A DNA stretch of 64,000 bases, taken from Castellaniella sp034675905. Lineage in GTDB: Bacteria; Pseudomonadota; Gammaproteobacteria; Burkholderiales; Burkholderiaceae_B. The stretch is taken from contig NZ_JAUCCV010000005.1 in assembly GCF_034675905.1 (NCBI RefSeq), forward strand, positions 310,001-374,000, given 5' to 3'. Below are positions 50,794 to 58,979 of this stretch, piece after piece. The notes below the pieces were generated by a model. It saw only the letters and a program-made list of their open reading frames with translations, was not told where the DNA came from and did no database searches. Positions within the stretch are counted from its first letter, which is position 1. Each line of letters opens with the position of its first letter. The translations under genes and the position numbers were made by a program.

Positions 50794-51171
50794 CTACTGA
50801 CCCGCCGCTGCGTTGCCAGTAAAGGATTTCAGGCTTTTGGCAGCCGCCTGGGATGCCGCTGATTCCGCCGCCGACTGGGCCATGCGGGACTGTTCGCTGC
50901 CGTCTTCCCCGGCGATTTCCCGCGCCATGGCCGCTGTCTGGGCGCGAATGACCTGACCGAACAGTTGGTAGACGGCGATTGCCGCCACGGCGACCAGCGC
51001 CACCACGATGACGTATTCCACCATGGCCTGCCCCTGCTGACGAATATGGGCGGCCAAGCGAGCACGCGGCCTGACAAAAGGCCGGCGACGGGCAAAGAAT
51101 CCGGAAGAAAACAGTTCAGACGCGCTGAAACGCCTGGACAGACACGGGAAGCGATGGCGGCAGACAGACAT
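50794..51171 (-). CDS. Flp-like type IVb pilin with long leader and C-terminal extension
   Basis: Probable major or minor Flp pilin. RQQG-QAMVEYVIVVALVAVAAIAVYQLFGQVI shows a prepilin cleavage site, Glu at +5, the Tyr next to it and one hydrophobic helix. From ATG 51169-51171 it is 125 aa with a 47-residue leader, far longer than the usual 10-25; a TTG at 51055-51057 would give MAAHIRQQG. After the helix comes an Ala/Ser/Gln-rich tail of about 45 residues (SRMAQSAAESAASQAAAK), unlike the compact Flp. First gene of the tad operon; I see no convincing promoter in the 142 bp upstream. Confidence 0.75.
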   Translation of the reverse strand: MSVCRHRFPCLSRRFSASELFSSGFFARRRPFVRPRARLAAHIRQQGQAMVEYVIVVALVAVAAIAVYQLFGQVIRAQTAAMAREIAGEDGSEQSRMAQSAAESAASQAAAKSLKSFTGNAAAGQ

Positions 51172-51313
51172 GGCGGGCTCCGGCAACACAAGACAGGCGT
51201 CCAGTGTGCCCTGCCCCCGCCAGCCCGCCTATTCGCACTTCCCGACTAGGACAAAAGCCGCCCAGCATCCCCAAAACCCTGGACGCCGGACGGCTCTCGT
51301 GCCTATTGCTCAA

Positions 51314-52012
51314 TCAGCCGATGCGCACCTGCAAGGCGCCCAGGCCATCAATCTCGCCGCGCAGCTGATCGCCGACGGCCACTGCGCCGACGCCTGCCGG
51401 CGTGCCGGTAAAGATCAAATCCCCCGCCTTCAGTTCGAAGAGCGTGGACAGATAGGCGATGGCTTCGGGCACCGACCAGATCATGTCGGACAGATCGCCG
51501 GCCTGGCGCGCTTGGCCATTGATCGACAAGGTAATGCGCCCCGACGTCAGCGGCCCTGTGGCAGAGGCCGGATGCACCGGCCCCAGCACGGCGCCGTGAT
51601 CAAACCCTTTGGCGGTATCCCAGGGGCGGCCGGCCTTCTTGGCCTCGGCCTGCAGATCGCGGCGCGTCATGTCCAGGCCGATGGCATAGCCCCAGATGGC
51701 GGCTGCCGCCTGCTCCGGCGTCAAATCACGCCCGCCGCTGCCCAGGGCGGCGACCAGTTCGATCTCATGATGCAGATCGTGGGTCATCGAGGGATAGGGC
51801 AGGACGCCCTCAACGCCGTCCGCCACATTCAGCGCGGCATCCGCCGGCTTGCCGAAGAAAAATGGCGGCGTACGGCCCGTATCCCCCATCTCACGGGCAT
51901 GCTCTGCATAGTTACGGCCCACGCAGTAGATACGACGCACCGGAAAGCGGGCCTGAGTCCCCTGCACTGCCAGAGATACCGGGACCGGGCGGGGAATGAC
52001 AGTCTCTTCCAT
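51314..52012 (-). CDS. Fumarylacetoacetate hydrolase-family enzyme (fumarylpyruvate hydrolase-like)
   Basis: Metal-dependent C-C hydrolase or decarboxylase of 232 aa. The N-terminal RIYCVGRNYAEHAREMG, FFFGKPADAALN, the metal-binding HHEIELVAALG (His-x-Glu-x-Glu) and GLDMTRRDLQAEAKKAGRPWDTAKGFDHGAVLGP match the fumarylpyruvate hydrolase / YcgM subgroup; LIFTGTPAGVGAV completes the fold. It stands alone between the tad operon and ppa. Substrate not determinable. Confidence 0.88.
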   Translation of the reverse strand: MEETVIPRPVPVSLAVQGTQARFPVRRIYCVGRNYAEHAREMGDTGRTPPFFFGKPADAALNVADGVEGVLPYPSMTHDLHHEIELVAALGSGGRDLTPEQAAAAIWGYAIGLDMTRRDLQAEAKKAGRPWDTAKGFDHGAVLGPVHPASATGPLTSGRITLSINGQARQAGDLSDMIWSVPEAIAYLSTLFELKAGDLIFTGTPAGVGAVAVGDQLRGEIDGLGALQVRIG

Positions 52013-52027
52013 GAGAATTCCTTTCAG

Positions 52028-52052
52028 AAAAAGGCCCGGCTCAAGGCCGGGC
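52028..52052 (-). terminator. Rho-independent terminator after ppa
   Basis: Minus strand: GCCCGGC-CTTGA-GCCGGGC (52034-52052) followed by CCTTTTT (A run 52028-52032 on the plus strand). It ends the hem-ppa unit between ppa and the FAH-family gene. Confidence 0.85.
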
Positions 52053-52083
52053 GCGGGACCCTAAGCATCAGGGCATCCGGAAA

Positions 52084-52620
52084 TCAGGCCTTGCCCTGTT
52101 CGAAACGGGCGACGGAGGCGCGGATTTCCTGCTTGGCTGCATCCAAACCAGACCACCCCTGAACCTTGACCCACTTGCCCTTTTCCAGATCCTTGTAGTG
52201 CTCGAAGAAATGCTGGACGCGCTGCAGTTCTTCGGCAGGCAGATCCGCCGTGGAGTCGATGTGGCGATACGGCGGATAGAGCTTGTCCACTGGGCGGGCC
52301 AGCAGTTTGGCGTCTTTACCGGCTTCGTCTTCCATGTTCATCACGCCCAGCGCCCGGCACCGGATCACGGAACCCACCTGGACCGGGAACGGCGCAATCA
52401 CCAGCACGTCCACCGGATCGCCGTCTTCGGACAGCGTCTGCGGGATATAACCGTAGTTGCAGGGATAGTGCATGGCCGTCAGCATGAAACGATCCACGAA
52501 CACGGCGCCGCTCTCTTTGTCGACTTCGTATTTGACGGGATCCGCATTCATCGGGATTTCGATCACGACATTGAATTCTTCGGGCAGCTTGTCGCCGGCC
52601 GGCACACGATCTAGGCTCAT
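52084..52620 (-). CDS. ppa: Inorganic pyrophosphatase
   Basis: Soluble family I pyrophosphatase, 178 aa; hydrolyses PPi from biosynthesis. FNVVIEIPMNADPVKYEVDKESGAVFVDRF, YPCNYGYIPQTLSEDGDPVDVLV (metal-binding DGDPVD) and DIDSTADLP-like TADLPAEELQRVQHFFEHYKDLEKGKWV are signatures. It lies 35 bp after hemY and is followed by a strong terminator. Confidence 0.97.
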   Translation of the reverse strand: MSLDRVPAGDKLPEEFNVVIEIPMNADPVKYEVDKESGAVFVDRFMLTAMHYPCNYGYIPQTLSEDGDPVDVLVIAPFPVQVGSVIRCRALGVMNMEDEAGKDAKLLARPVDKLYPPYRHIDSTADLPAEELQRVQHFFEHYKDLEKGKWVKVQGWSGLDAAKQEIRASVARFEQGKA

Positions 52621-52655
52621 GAAGTTCCTTGGTTTGTCAGTCTATAAAACGAAAA

Positions 52656-54137
52656 CTATTTCTGCCCGCTCCGGTCAGACGTCAACGACATGTCGACCCC
52701 CGGGATGGGGGCCGTGTCGAAATAATCGTCTTCGGATGAGGACGAAACCGGCTGCGCATCGGATGCAGGCACGGCAGGCGCAGACACCGTTTCCAGTGTT
52801 TCATCGCCGGTATCCTGCAGGTAGGCGGCGCTGGCCGCCAAGGGCGCAATGGGCGACGCGGCAGCGGCGGCATCCCGGGGGTTCAGCAGAAATTGCGGGT
52901 CCCCTCGGGTATCAGCCGCCGGCAGCGGGCGCTGGATCACGGGCAGTTCCGCATCGGCGGCTTCGCAGGCCCGCCGCCAGTGCTGCAGCGCCTGATCGGG
53001 GTGGTCCAAGGCATCATGCAGATTGCCCAGCAGCGCGTGAATATGGATGTCGGCCCGCAACGCCAGGCTGCGTTCCAGGTAATGCGCACCCTGCCCCCAG
53101 AGCTGCGCCGCCAGGCATAACTGGCCCAATGCCGCCAGCAGGCCGGGATGATCCGGATGGGATTTCAACCACAATTCAGCGTGGCCCAGGCGCTGACGCG
53201 CCTGTTCGGCGTCACACTGCGCATAAGCCCGCAGCAGACGGTCATCCGGCTGACGGTTCAAGGCGGCCTCGAGAATACGGGCGGCCTCGGCGGGACGGCC
53301 CAGGCGTGTCTGCGCCCGCGCCCCTGCCAGCGCCACCAAGGGCGTCAGGCGCTCATCGGCCGTCAAGTCCCCCCAGAGCGCATTCCAGCCGGACGCCTCG
53401 ACGGCGTCCAGCCGCTGGGCGGCGGATTCACAAATGAACAGCCGCGCCTGGGCTTCATCGATGGCGCTGCGCCGCAGCAGCAACCGCGTCAGGGCGTAGA
53501 CGCGATCCGCGTGACCCAACTGGCGATGCGCCCTCAAGAGCAGCCGGGTGGCATGCAGAAAGCGGGAGGACGCATCCTGCAGGGGTTCCAGCAGATCCAG
53601 GGCTTCTTGGGCGCGATTCTGATCCAGCCACATTTCCGCCGTCACCGTATCGACGGCCTGGCGCAGGCGGCTGTCCTTGCCTGCGCCTTCCTGGGCTAGC
53701 TGCAGCGTTTGGTCACGGCGCGCGGTTTCGCCCAACAGATGTAAAGCCCGGGCGGCGCTCAACCCGGCCAACACCTTGCGGTCGGCCGAACGGGTACGCG
53801 ACAGCAGGCTGGACAGGTCCTTTTCTGCCTGCACGTAACGGCCTTCGAGGATATTGATCCAGCCGCTTTCCAGGAGTTCGACATCCCGCCGCTGGGCGCG
53901 GCGGCCGCGCCAGGCCCGCAGGCGGTCGGGACTGTTACCCATCCAGCGCAACAGGCGCAACAGCCAATGCAGGGCGACAAACACCACCAGAGCCAGCACC
54001 AGGGCCAGCGGCAAGGACAATTCCAGCCGCCAGGGCTGCGCGACAATGATGACGTTGCCGCCATGATCATGCACGGTCAGGGCCAGCGCCACGGCGGCGG
54101 CCAGCAGAATCAGGGTCCAGATCCAGGATCGCATCAC
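52656..54137 (-). CDS. hemY: HemY-type heme biosynthesis membrane protein
   Basis: Inner-membrane TPR protein of 493 aa that acts with HemX late in heme synthesis (not the protoporphyrinogen oxidase of the same name). Two N-terminal helices (WIWTLILLAAAVALALTV, PLALVLALVVFVALHWLLRLL) enclose HDHGGNVIIVAQPWRLELS; the cytoplasmic part has TPR-like repeats (RYVQAEKDLSSLLS, LHLLGETARRDQTLQLAQ, NLHDALDHPDQALQHWRRACE). It ends with an acidic linker. Starts 9 bp after hemX. Confidence 0.92.
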   Translation of the reverse strand: MMRSWIWTLILLAAAVALALTVHDHGGNVIIVAQPWRLELSLPLALVLALVVFVALHWLLRLLRWMGNSPDRLRAWRGRRAQRRDVELLESGWINILEGRYVQAEKDLSSLLSRTRSADRKVLAGLSAARALHLLGETARRDQTLQLAQEGAGKDSRLRQAVDTVTAEMWLDQNRAQEALDLLEPLQDASSRFLHATRLLLRAHRQLGHADRVYALTRLLLRRSAIDEAQARLFICESAAQRLDAVEASGWNALWGDLTADERLTPLVALAGARAQTRLGRPAEAARILEAALNRQPDDRLLRAYAQCDAEQARQRLGHAELWLKSHPDHPGLLAALGQLCLAAQLWGQGAHYLERSLALRADIHIHALLGNLHDALDHPDQALQHWRRACEAADAELPVIQRPLPAADTRGDPQFLLNPRDAAAAASPIAPLAASAAYLQDTGDETLETVSAPAVPASDAQPVSSSSEDDYFDTAPIPGVDMSLTSDRSGQK

Positions 54138-54146
54138 GTCTCCCTA

Positions 54147-55397
54147 TCAGACTGCGCCGGCGCTGGCGGGCGTCTGCACTGCCGGATCGGCGTCGTCTTG
54201 GGCCGGGGGAGCATCCGGTTCGCCGGGCGTGCCGTCATCCTGAGCAGCCTCGGCATCCCGCGCAGCAGCAATGGCAGCCAGGCTGTTGCCCATCGTTGGC
54301 AACGCGGCTTCGATCGGCGTGTCGAGCAAGGCACGGACCAGTTTCAAGGCCTGGCGCGAGGATTCGGCGCGCATGTCGTAACGCCGGTCGATGGCCTGGG
54401 CAACCCGATCCAGTTCCGCTTTCCAGATCCGCGACTGATGCATCATGAGCGCCAGTTGCGCTGTAATGGTGCGCTGTTTCAGACCCTCGCGAAACCGCTG
54501 GGCCTGGTCCGGGGACATCAACAAGGCAGCTGAATCCTCCACCCGGCGGATGTCGAACAGTCCCCGCAGGTCCTGCGTCACCTGAGCGGCAGCCCCCTGG
54601 GCCCAGCGCCAGCCATCCTGGACCCACCCCTGCCATCCGGCAGCCGGTGTCGCCGGGGCGGTCTCAGGGTCTACCGCAACCGGCGCCGGCGACACAGCAG
54701 GCGCTGCCGCCGGCTGATCCGGCGTCGCCACCGCATCCGGCACCAGCAGCGGAGCCGTGCCGATCAGATCGGACAATTGGTCCAGCTGCGCCGACAAAGC
54801 CGGCAGATTGACGGTGGCGACCGCCCGCAAGCGATCCAGATCACCATTGATGGATTGCTGCAAAGCCGCCAGATTGGGGCGGTTGGCCCGTGCCAGCTGC
54901 GCTTGGGCGGCTTCCAGGGAAATGATGGCGTTAGCGACATTGCCCCCCAGGGACAGCTGCTGCTGGGCAATAGTGACCAGATGATCGATATCATTGAGCA
55001 GCAGCAGATCGGATCCGCTGTCGGTCATCAACTGCAGCGCCTGATCCAATTCCTGCAACTGGTTGTTGGTGGCGTCCAGCGTACCGCGCAGGTCTTCGAC
55101 TTGCGCGGTTTGTTCGCGCGCCAGCGACAAGGCCTGGGCAGCCTGGCTGCGGGCATCCTGGATCAGCTGCGTATTATCGTCATGCTGGCGCTGAAAATCC
55201 GCCTGCAGGGTGCGGTATTGCCGGTTCTGTTCGTACAGCGCCGCTGCCAGCACCAGGGCCAAGAGAATCAGCACGACCAGCAACAATCGACCGACGCCGC
55301 CGGACTGCCGGGGGGCGGCCTGCGCACTGGCCAGGGCGGATGCCGGCGAGGCGGAATCGGGGGAAGAGGAAGGCGTGCTGTGATCGGATTCGCTCAT
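54147..55397 (-). CDS. hemX: HemX-like membrane protein
   Basis: 416 aa. Often annotated as uroporphyrinogen-III C-methyltransferase because of gene position, but it has no methyltransferase motifs. A Ser/Ala/Pro-rich cytoplasmic N-terminus precedes one helix (VGRLLLVVLILLALVLAAALYEQ), a coiled coil (NRQYRTLQADFQRQHDDNTQ ... LQELDQALQLM) and the periplasmic HemX domain (LLLLNDIDHLVTIAQQQLSLGGNVANAIISLEAAQAQL; FDIRRVEDSAALLMSPDQA). Starts 8 bp after hemD. Confidence 0.9.
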   Translation of the reverse strand: MSESDHSTPSSSPDSASPASALASAQAAPRQSGGVGRLLLVVLILLALVLAAALYEQNRQYRTLQADFQRQHDDNTQLIQDARSQAAQALSLAREQTAQVEDLRGTLDATNNQLQELDQALQLMTDSGSDLLLLNDIDHLVTIAQQQLSLGGNVANAIISLEAAQAQLARANRPNLAALQQSINGDLDRLRAVATVNLPALSAQLDQLSDLIGTAPLLVPDAVATPDQPAAAPAVSPAPVAVDPETAPATPAAGWQGWVQDGWRWAQGAAAQVTQDLRGLFDIRRVEDSAALLMSPDQAQRFREGLKQRTITAQLALMMHQSRIWKAELDRVAQAIDRRYDMRAESSRQALKLVRALLDTPIEAALPTMGNSLAAIAAARDAEAAQDDGTPGEPDAPPAQDDADPAVQTPASAGAV

Positions 55398-55405
55398 GAC
55401 GGCGT

Positions 55406-56188
55406 TCAGGTCCTTCGGGAAAGCTGTCGGGATGCTGCCACTATAGCCTGAAACAAAGCAGCCCCATCGGGACTGCTGAGCGTGACGTGCAACATCCCGT
55501 CCGGCTGGTCAGCGTACAGATATTGTAAACGGCGCGCGATGCGTTCGTGCAGCGTGACCACCTGCAGGGCCGGAGGCCAGCTCACGCCGCAGGCCTGCAA
55601 ATTGGCCTCGATGGCCGCCAGCGCCTCCAGGCTGGTCACCAGCAATACCAGAGGTTCAGAGGACGCCAGCCGGGTGCAGATCGCCGGATCCCACACGCAG
55701 GGATCCCGCCGATACAGGGCATGGCACGCCACCTGCCAGCCCAGCTGCCGCAACTGATTCGCCAGCCAGTCCCGCCCCTCGGTGGCGCGCAGGATATGCA
55801 CCCGCCCAGGGCGCAGCCCACGGGCCTGGATCACAGCCAGCAAGGACTCGGAATCAGGCGGCAGATCATCGGCCGGCGACAGGATCCGGGCGGGCGGCAC
55901 ATGCGCCTGCAAGGCCTGCGCCGTGGCGCCGCCCACGGCGCCCGCCCAGGCCTCGGCCGGCCAGGAGACGGGCTGCTGCGAAAAATAGGCTGTCACGGCC
56001 TGGCCGCTGACGAAAATCAGCAAGTCCCCGGGGCGCGCCACCGGGCGCGGCGTATCCAGCCATGATATCGCCAGCGCCGGGGCGTCGATGACTGACAAGC
56101 CAGCCTGACGCAAAGCCTGCGCCAGCGGCGCGTTGCGCCCTTGGGGGCGCGTCAGCAGCACCGGGGCGGCAGACGGCTGGTCCTGCAT
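55406..56188 (-). CDS. hemD: Uroporphyrinogen-III synthase
   Basis: Closes hydroxymethylbilane to uroporphyrinogen III with inversion of ring D. 260 aa from ATG 56186-56188 (MQDQPSAAPVLLTRPQGRNAPLAQALRQAG); a longer in-frame opening lies inside hemC and is rejected. HemD is weakly conserved; LLTRP at the start, DLLIFVSGQAV, AVGGATAQAL and LVLLVTSLEAL fit the two-lobed fold. Placed 4 bp after hemC. Confidence 0.92.
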   Translation of the reverse strand: MQDQPSAAPVLLTRPQGRNAPLAQALRQAGLSVIDAPALAISWLDTPRPVARPGDLLIFVSGQAVTAYFSQQPVSWPAEAWAGAVGGATAQALQAHVPPARILSPADDLPPDSESLLAVIQARGLRPGRVHILRATEGRDWLANQLRQLGWQVACHALYRRDPCVWDPAICTRLASSEPLVLLVTSLEALAAIEANLQACGVSWPPALQVVTLHERIARRLQYLYADQPDGMLHVTLSSPDGAALFQAIVAASRQLSRRT

Positions 56189-56192
56189 GCAA

Positions 56193-57128
56193 TCAGGCCG
56201 ACAGGCGAGCCAGGATGGCGTCGGCCCCCTGGCCGAGCAGGTCTTGGGCCACGATGGCTCCCAGGGCTTCCGCCTGATCGGCGGCGCCCTGCGCCTGAGC
56301 CCGCAGCACCTGACTGCCATCGGGTTCCGCCACCAGGGCCCTGAGCCATAGACCATCGGCCTGCACCACTGCGTAGGCGGCCAGCGGCACCTGACACGAT
56401 CCGCCCAGGGCTCGGGACACGGCGCGTTCCGCCAGGGCGCAAGCGGTCGTCTGGTCGCTGGACAAAGGCGCCAGCCACGCCGCCATATCCGTACGCGCAC
56501 CCAGGGTCTCGATGCCCAAAGCCCCCTGCCCCGCAGCCGGCAGGCTGAGCTCCACCGGCAGCACAGCCCGGATCCTGTCACCCAGGCCCAGGCGCTGCAG
56601 GCCGGCGGCCGCCAACACGATGGCGGCGTAATCGCCCCGGTCCAGCTTGGCCAGCCGCGTATCCAGATTGCCGCGCAACGGTTTGATGATCAGATCAGGA
56701 TAGCGGGTGCGCAATTGCGCCTCGCGCCGCAGGCTGGACGTTCCCACGACGGCGCCTGCCGGCAGCTCGTCCAGGCTGCCGGCCGTATTGGACACCAGGG
56801 CATCGCAGGGATCGGCCCGGTCCAGAATCGCCGCCAGCGTAAAAGGATCGTTCAGATCGACCGGCACATCCTTCAGGGAATGCACGGCCAGATCGGCGCG
56901 CCCATCCAGCAAGGCGGTTTCCAGTTCCTTGACGAACAGGCCCTTGCCGCCGACCTTGGACAGTGTGCGGTCCAGGATCTGATCGCCGCGCGTGGTCATT
57001 TCCAACAGTTCTACCCGGCAATCCGGATACAGTTCCCGCAGGCGGTCCTGCACGTGATGGGCTTGCCACAAGGCCAGACGGCTGGCCCGGGTAGCGATGA
57101 CGAGTTTTTCTGGGGACACAACAGACAT
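56193..57128 (-). CDS. hemC: Porphobilinogen deaminase (hydroxymethylbilane synthase)
   Basis: Polymerises four porphobilinogens on a dipyrromethane cofactor. 311 aa from ATG 57126-57128 (MSVVSPEKLVIATRASRLALWQ). Motifs: TTRGDQILDRTLSKVGGKGLFVKELE, AVHSLKDVPVDL, GTSSLRREAQL, RGNLDTRLAKLD, and cofactor Cys245 in LGGSCQVPLAAYA. The ATG shares one base with the stop of the small upstream gene (TGATG), so translation is probably coupled. Confidence 0.97.
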   Translation of the reverse strand: MSVVSPEKLVIATRASRLALWQAHHVQDRLRELYPDCRVELLEMTTRGDQILDRTLSKVGGKGLFVKELETALLDGRADLAVHSLKDVPVDLNDPFTLAAILDRADPCDALVSNTAGSLDELPAGAVVGTSSLRREAQLRTRYPDLIIKPLRGNLDTRLAKLDRGDYAAIVLAAAGLQRLGLGDRIRAVLPVELSLPAAGQGALGIETLGARTDMAAWLAPLSSDQTTACALAERAVSRALGGSCQVPLAAYAVVQADGLWLRALVAEPDGSQVLRAQAQGAADQAEALGAIVAQDLLGQGADAILARLSA

Positions 57129-57223
57129 CACAGCGTTATCCTGGAAAGCAGCAAACGGGCAATCAGACCGATGGCGGCCAGAGCCACCAGGGTTTGAAGC
57201 AAAGAGGGGCGTTTCAGTTTCAT
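57128..57223 (-). CDS. 31-residue single-helix membrane microprotein
   Basis: Short open frame beginning MKLKRPSLLQTLVALAAI and ending RLLLSRITL. The positive N-terminus, one hydrophobic helix (about 9-27) and a basic end predict a single-pass inner-membrane peptide. Its ATG overlaps the terC stop (ATGA, 57220-57223), with AAAAAAGG as ribosome site, and its TGA overlaps the hemC ATG (TGATG). Such double overlap is unlikely for a non-coding spacer. I do not recognise the family; it may be a link for translational coupling, a TerC partner or a regulator of heme synthesis. Confidence 0.65.
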   Translation of the reverse strand: MKLKRPSLLQTLVALAAIGLIARLLLSRITL

Positions 57224-57939
57224 GAAGCAACCTTTTTTCGCGCCTGCGCCGTATGGCGCCGGGCCAGCCAAAGACCGATCCCGACCACCAACAGAGCGCC
57301 GGCAATTTCCGCCGTCAGGCGCAGCGTCGCATCCACCTGACCCAGCCAAGGGTCCAGGGCGATATCCGTTACCAGCATGCCGCCGGCGATCCAGCCCAGC
57401 AGGCCGGCCCCGAACGTCACCAGCAGCGGAAAGCGGTCAATCAGCTTGAGCACCAGGGTGCTGCCCCAGACGATGATGGGCACACTGAGCAGCAGGCCAA
57501 AGGCCACATACAGGATTTGATGATCCGCGATGGTGTTTTGTGCCGCAGCAGCGATGGCTACGACATTATCCAGGCTCATGACGAAATCCGCCACAATGAT
57601 GGTGCGCACGGCCGCCCAGACAGAACCGGCGCCGCTCACCTGTTCGTGGGCATTATCGTCGGGCTGCATCAGCTTGACGCCGATCCACAATAGCAAGGCT
57701 GCCCCGACCATCTTCAGGTACGGCACCGTCAGCAGGGCCAAGGCAAAGGCGATCAGGATCACCCGCAAGGTAATGGCCCCCGCCGTCCCCCACAGGATCC
57801 CCTGCAGACGCCGGCGGTGTTCCAGTTTGCGGCACGCCAGGGCGATGACGACGGCATTGTCGCCCCCCAGCAAGATGTCGATCAGGACGATCTGCAGCAC
57901 CGCCCCCCAATGCAATTGCTCCAGCCAAGCCAGCAGCAT
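57220..57939 (-). CDS. TerC-family integral membrane protein (YjbE-like)
   Basis: Polytopic inner-membrane protein of 239 aa, seven helices. The two acidic membrane motifs of the TerC family are present: ILLGGDNAVVIALACR and FVMSLDNVVAIAAAAQ, which are linked to Mn/Ca or tellurite handling in relatives. It is upstream of the microprotein and hemC on the same strand, with ATGA overlap. The 139 bp upstream contain the sucD terminator and no recognised manganese riboswitch. Confidence 0.88.
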   Translation of the reverse strand: MLLAWLEQLHWGAVLQIVLIDILLGGDNAVVIALACRKLEHRRRLQGILWGTAGAITLRVILIAFALALLTVPYLKMVGAALLLWIGVKLMQPDDNAHEQVSGAGSVWAAVRTIIVADFVMSLDNVVAIAAAAQNTIADHQILYVAFGLLLSVPIIVWGSTLVLKLIDRFPLLVTFGAGLLGWIAGGMLVTDIALDPWLGQVDATLRLTAEIAGALLVVGIGLWLARRHTAQARKKVAS

Positions 57940-58008
57940 GTCTCAAATCCCGTTTTTTTCAATCATTCACCCAGCAGGCAGCCCCCGCATGAAGCCGCTG
58001 CGCTCGTG

Positions 58009-58030
58009 AAAAAGGCCCGCCGAGCGGGCC
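58009..58030 (-). terminator. Rho-independent terminator after sucCD
   Basis: Minus strand: GGCCCGC-TCG-GCGGGCC (58014-58030) followed by TTTTT (58009-58013). A flanking AAA/TTT can extend the stem. Confidence 0.85.
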
Positions 58031-58040
58031 TTTCCTGGTG

Positions 58041-58064
58041 CAGGGGCAGGCATGCCCGCCCCTG
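58041..58064. other. 24-bp near-perfect palindrome between sucD and its terminator
   Basis: CAGGGGCAGG/CATGCCCGCCCCTG differs from its own reverse complement at only two positions. It lies 15 bases past the sucD stop and 11 bases before the terminator stem. It may protect the 3' end of the sucCD mRNA or bind a protein. Confidence 0.6.
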
Positions 58065-58078
58065 TCAGCACACAATCA

Positions 58079-58960
58079 TTACAGCACGGTTTTGAGCAGC
58101 TTGCCCATTTCCGAAGGATTGCGCGTCGTGCGGATGCCGCAGGCTTCCATGACTTCCAGCTTGGCATCGGCCGTGTCGGCGCCGCCCGAAATCAGGGCGC
58201 CGGCGTGACCCATGCGCTTGCCGGCCGGCGCGGTGACGCCTGCGATGAAGCCGACAACCGGTTTTTTCATGTTGTCCTTGGCCCACTGCGCGGCATTGAC
58301 TTCGTCCGGGCCGCCGATTTCGCCGATCATGATGACCGCATCCGTATCCGGATCGTCATTGAACATCTGCAGCACGTCGATGTGCTTCAGACCATTGATC
58401 GGATCGCCGCCGATACCCACGGCGCTGGATTGGCCCAGGCCGAGTTCCGTCACTTGAGCGACGGCTTCGTAGGTCAGGGTGCCGGAACGGCTGACGATGC
58501 CGATACGGCCCTTGCGGTGGATGTGGCCAGGCATGATGCCGATCTTGATTTCGTCCGGCGTGATCAGGCCCGGGCAGTTGGGGCCCAGCAGCAAGGTCTT
58601 GCGGTTTTCAGCCCGCATGCGGTTGCGCACTTCCAGCATGTCGCGCACGGGGATGCCTTCGGTGATGCAGATCGCCAGATCCAGATCGGCCTCGACGGCT
58701 TCCCAGATGGCGGCAGCGGCGCCGGCAGGCGGCACATAAATGACGGAGACGGTCGCGCCCGTGGCGGACTTGGCGTCCTTGACGGAAGCGTAGATGGGAA
58801 TGCCCTCGAAGTCCTGGCCGGCCTTTTTCGGGTGCACCCCGGCGACGAAGGCAGCCTGGCCGTTGGCGTATTCACGGCACATGCGGGTATGGAACTGACC
58901 GGTCTTGCCGGTGATCCCCTGGGTGATGACCTTGGTGTCCTTGTTGATCAGAATCGACAT
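58079..58960 (-). CDS. sucD: Succinyl-CoA ligase, alpha subunit
   Basis: TCA-cycle enzyme making succinate and ATP/GTP from succinyl-CoA; this subunit carries the phospho-His. 293 aa. MSILINKDTKVITQGITGKTGQFHT, GPNCPGLITPDEIKIGIMPGHIHRKG, and GKRMGHAGALISGG with the active His252 are diagnostic. Starts 19 bp after sucC and is followed by a terminator. Confidence 0.97.
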   Translation of the reverse strand: MSILINKDTKVITQGITGKTGQFHTRMCREYANGQAAFVAGVHPKKAGQDFEGIPIYASVKDAKSATGATVSVIYVPPAGAAAAIWEAVEADLDLAICITEGIPVRDMLEVRNRMRAENRKTLLLGPNCPGLITPDEIKIGIMPGHIHRKGRIGIVSRSGTLTYEAVAQVTELGLGQSSAVGIGGDPINGLKHIDVLQMFNDDPDTDAVIMIGEIGGPDEVNAAQWAKDNMKKPVVGFIAGVTAPAGKRMGHAGALISGGADTADAKLEVMEACGIRTTRNPSEMGKLLKTVL

Positions 58961-58979
58961 GTTCTATTCCCTGTAATGC

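Noticed and set aside
51172..51313. Sigma-54 promoter for the tad operon
   Set aside because: No GG-N10-GC pair with the required TGGC/TTGC context; a possible TTGTCC -35 has no acceptable -10.
54147..55397. HemX as a uroporphyrinogen-III methyltransferase
   Set aside because: The protein has one membrane helix and a coiled coil and none of the SAM-binding motifs of the CobA/CysG family; the common name reflects gene position.
57940..58078. yybP-ykoY manganese riboswitch upstream of terC
   Set aside because: The region is occupied by the sucD terminator and a palindrome; I could not find the conserved riboswitch core in the remaining leader.
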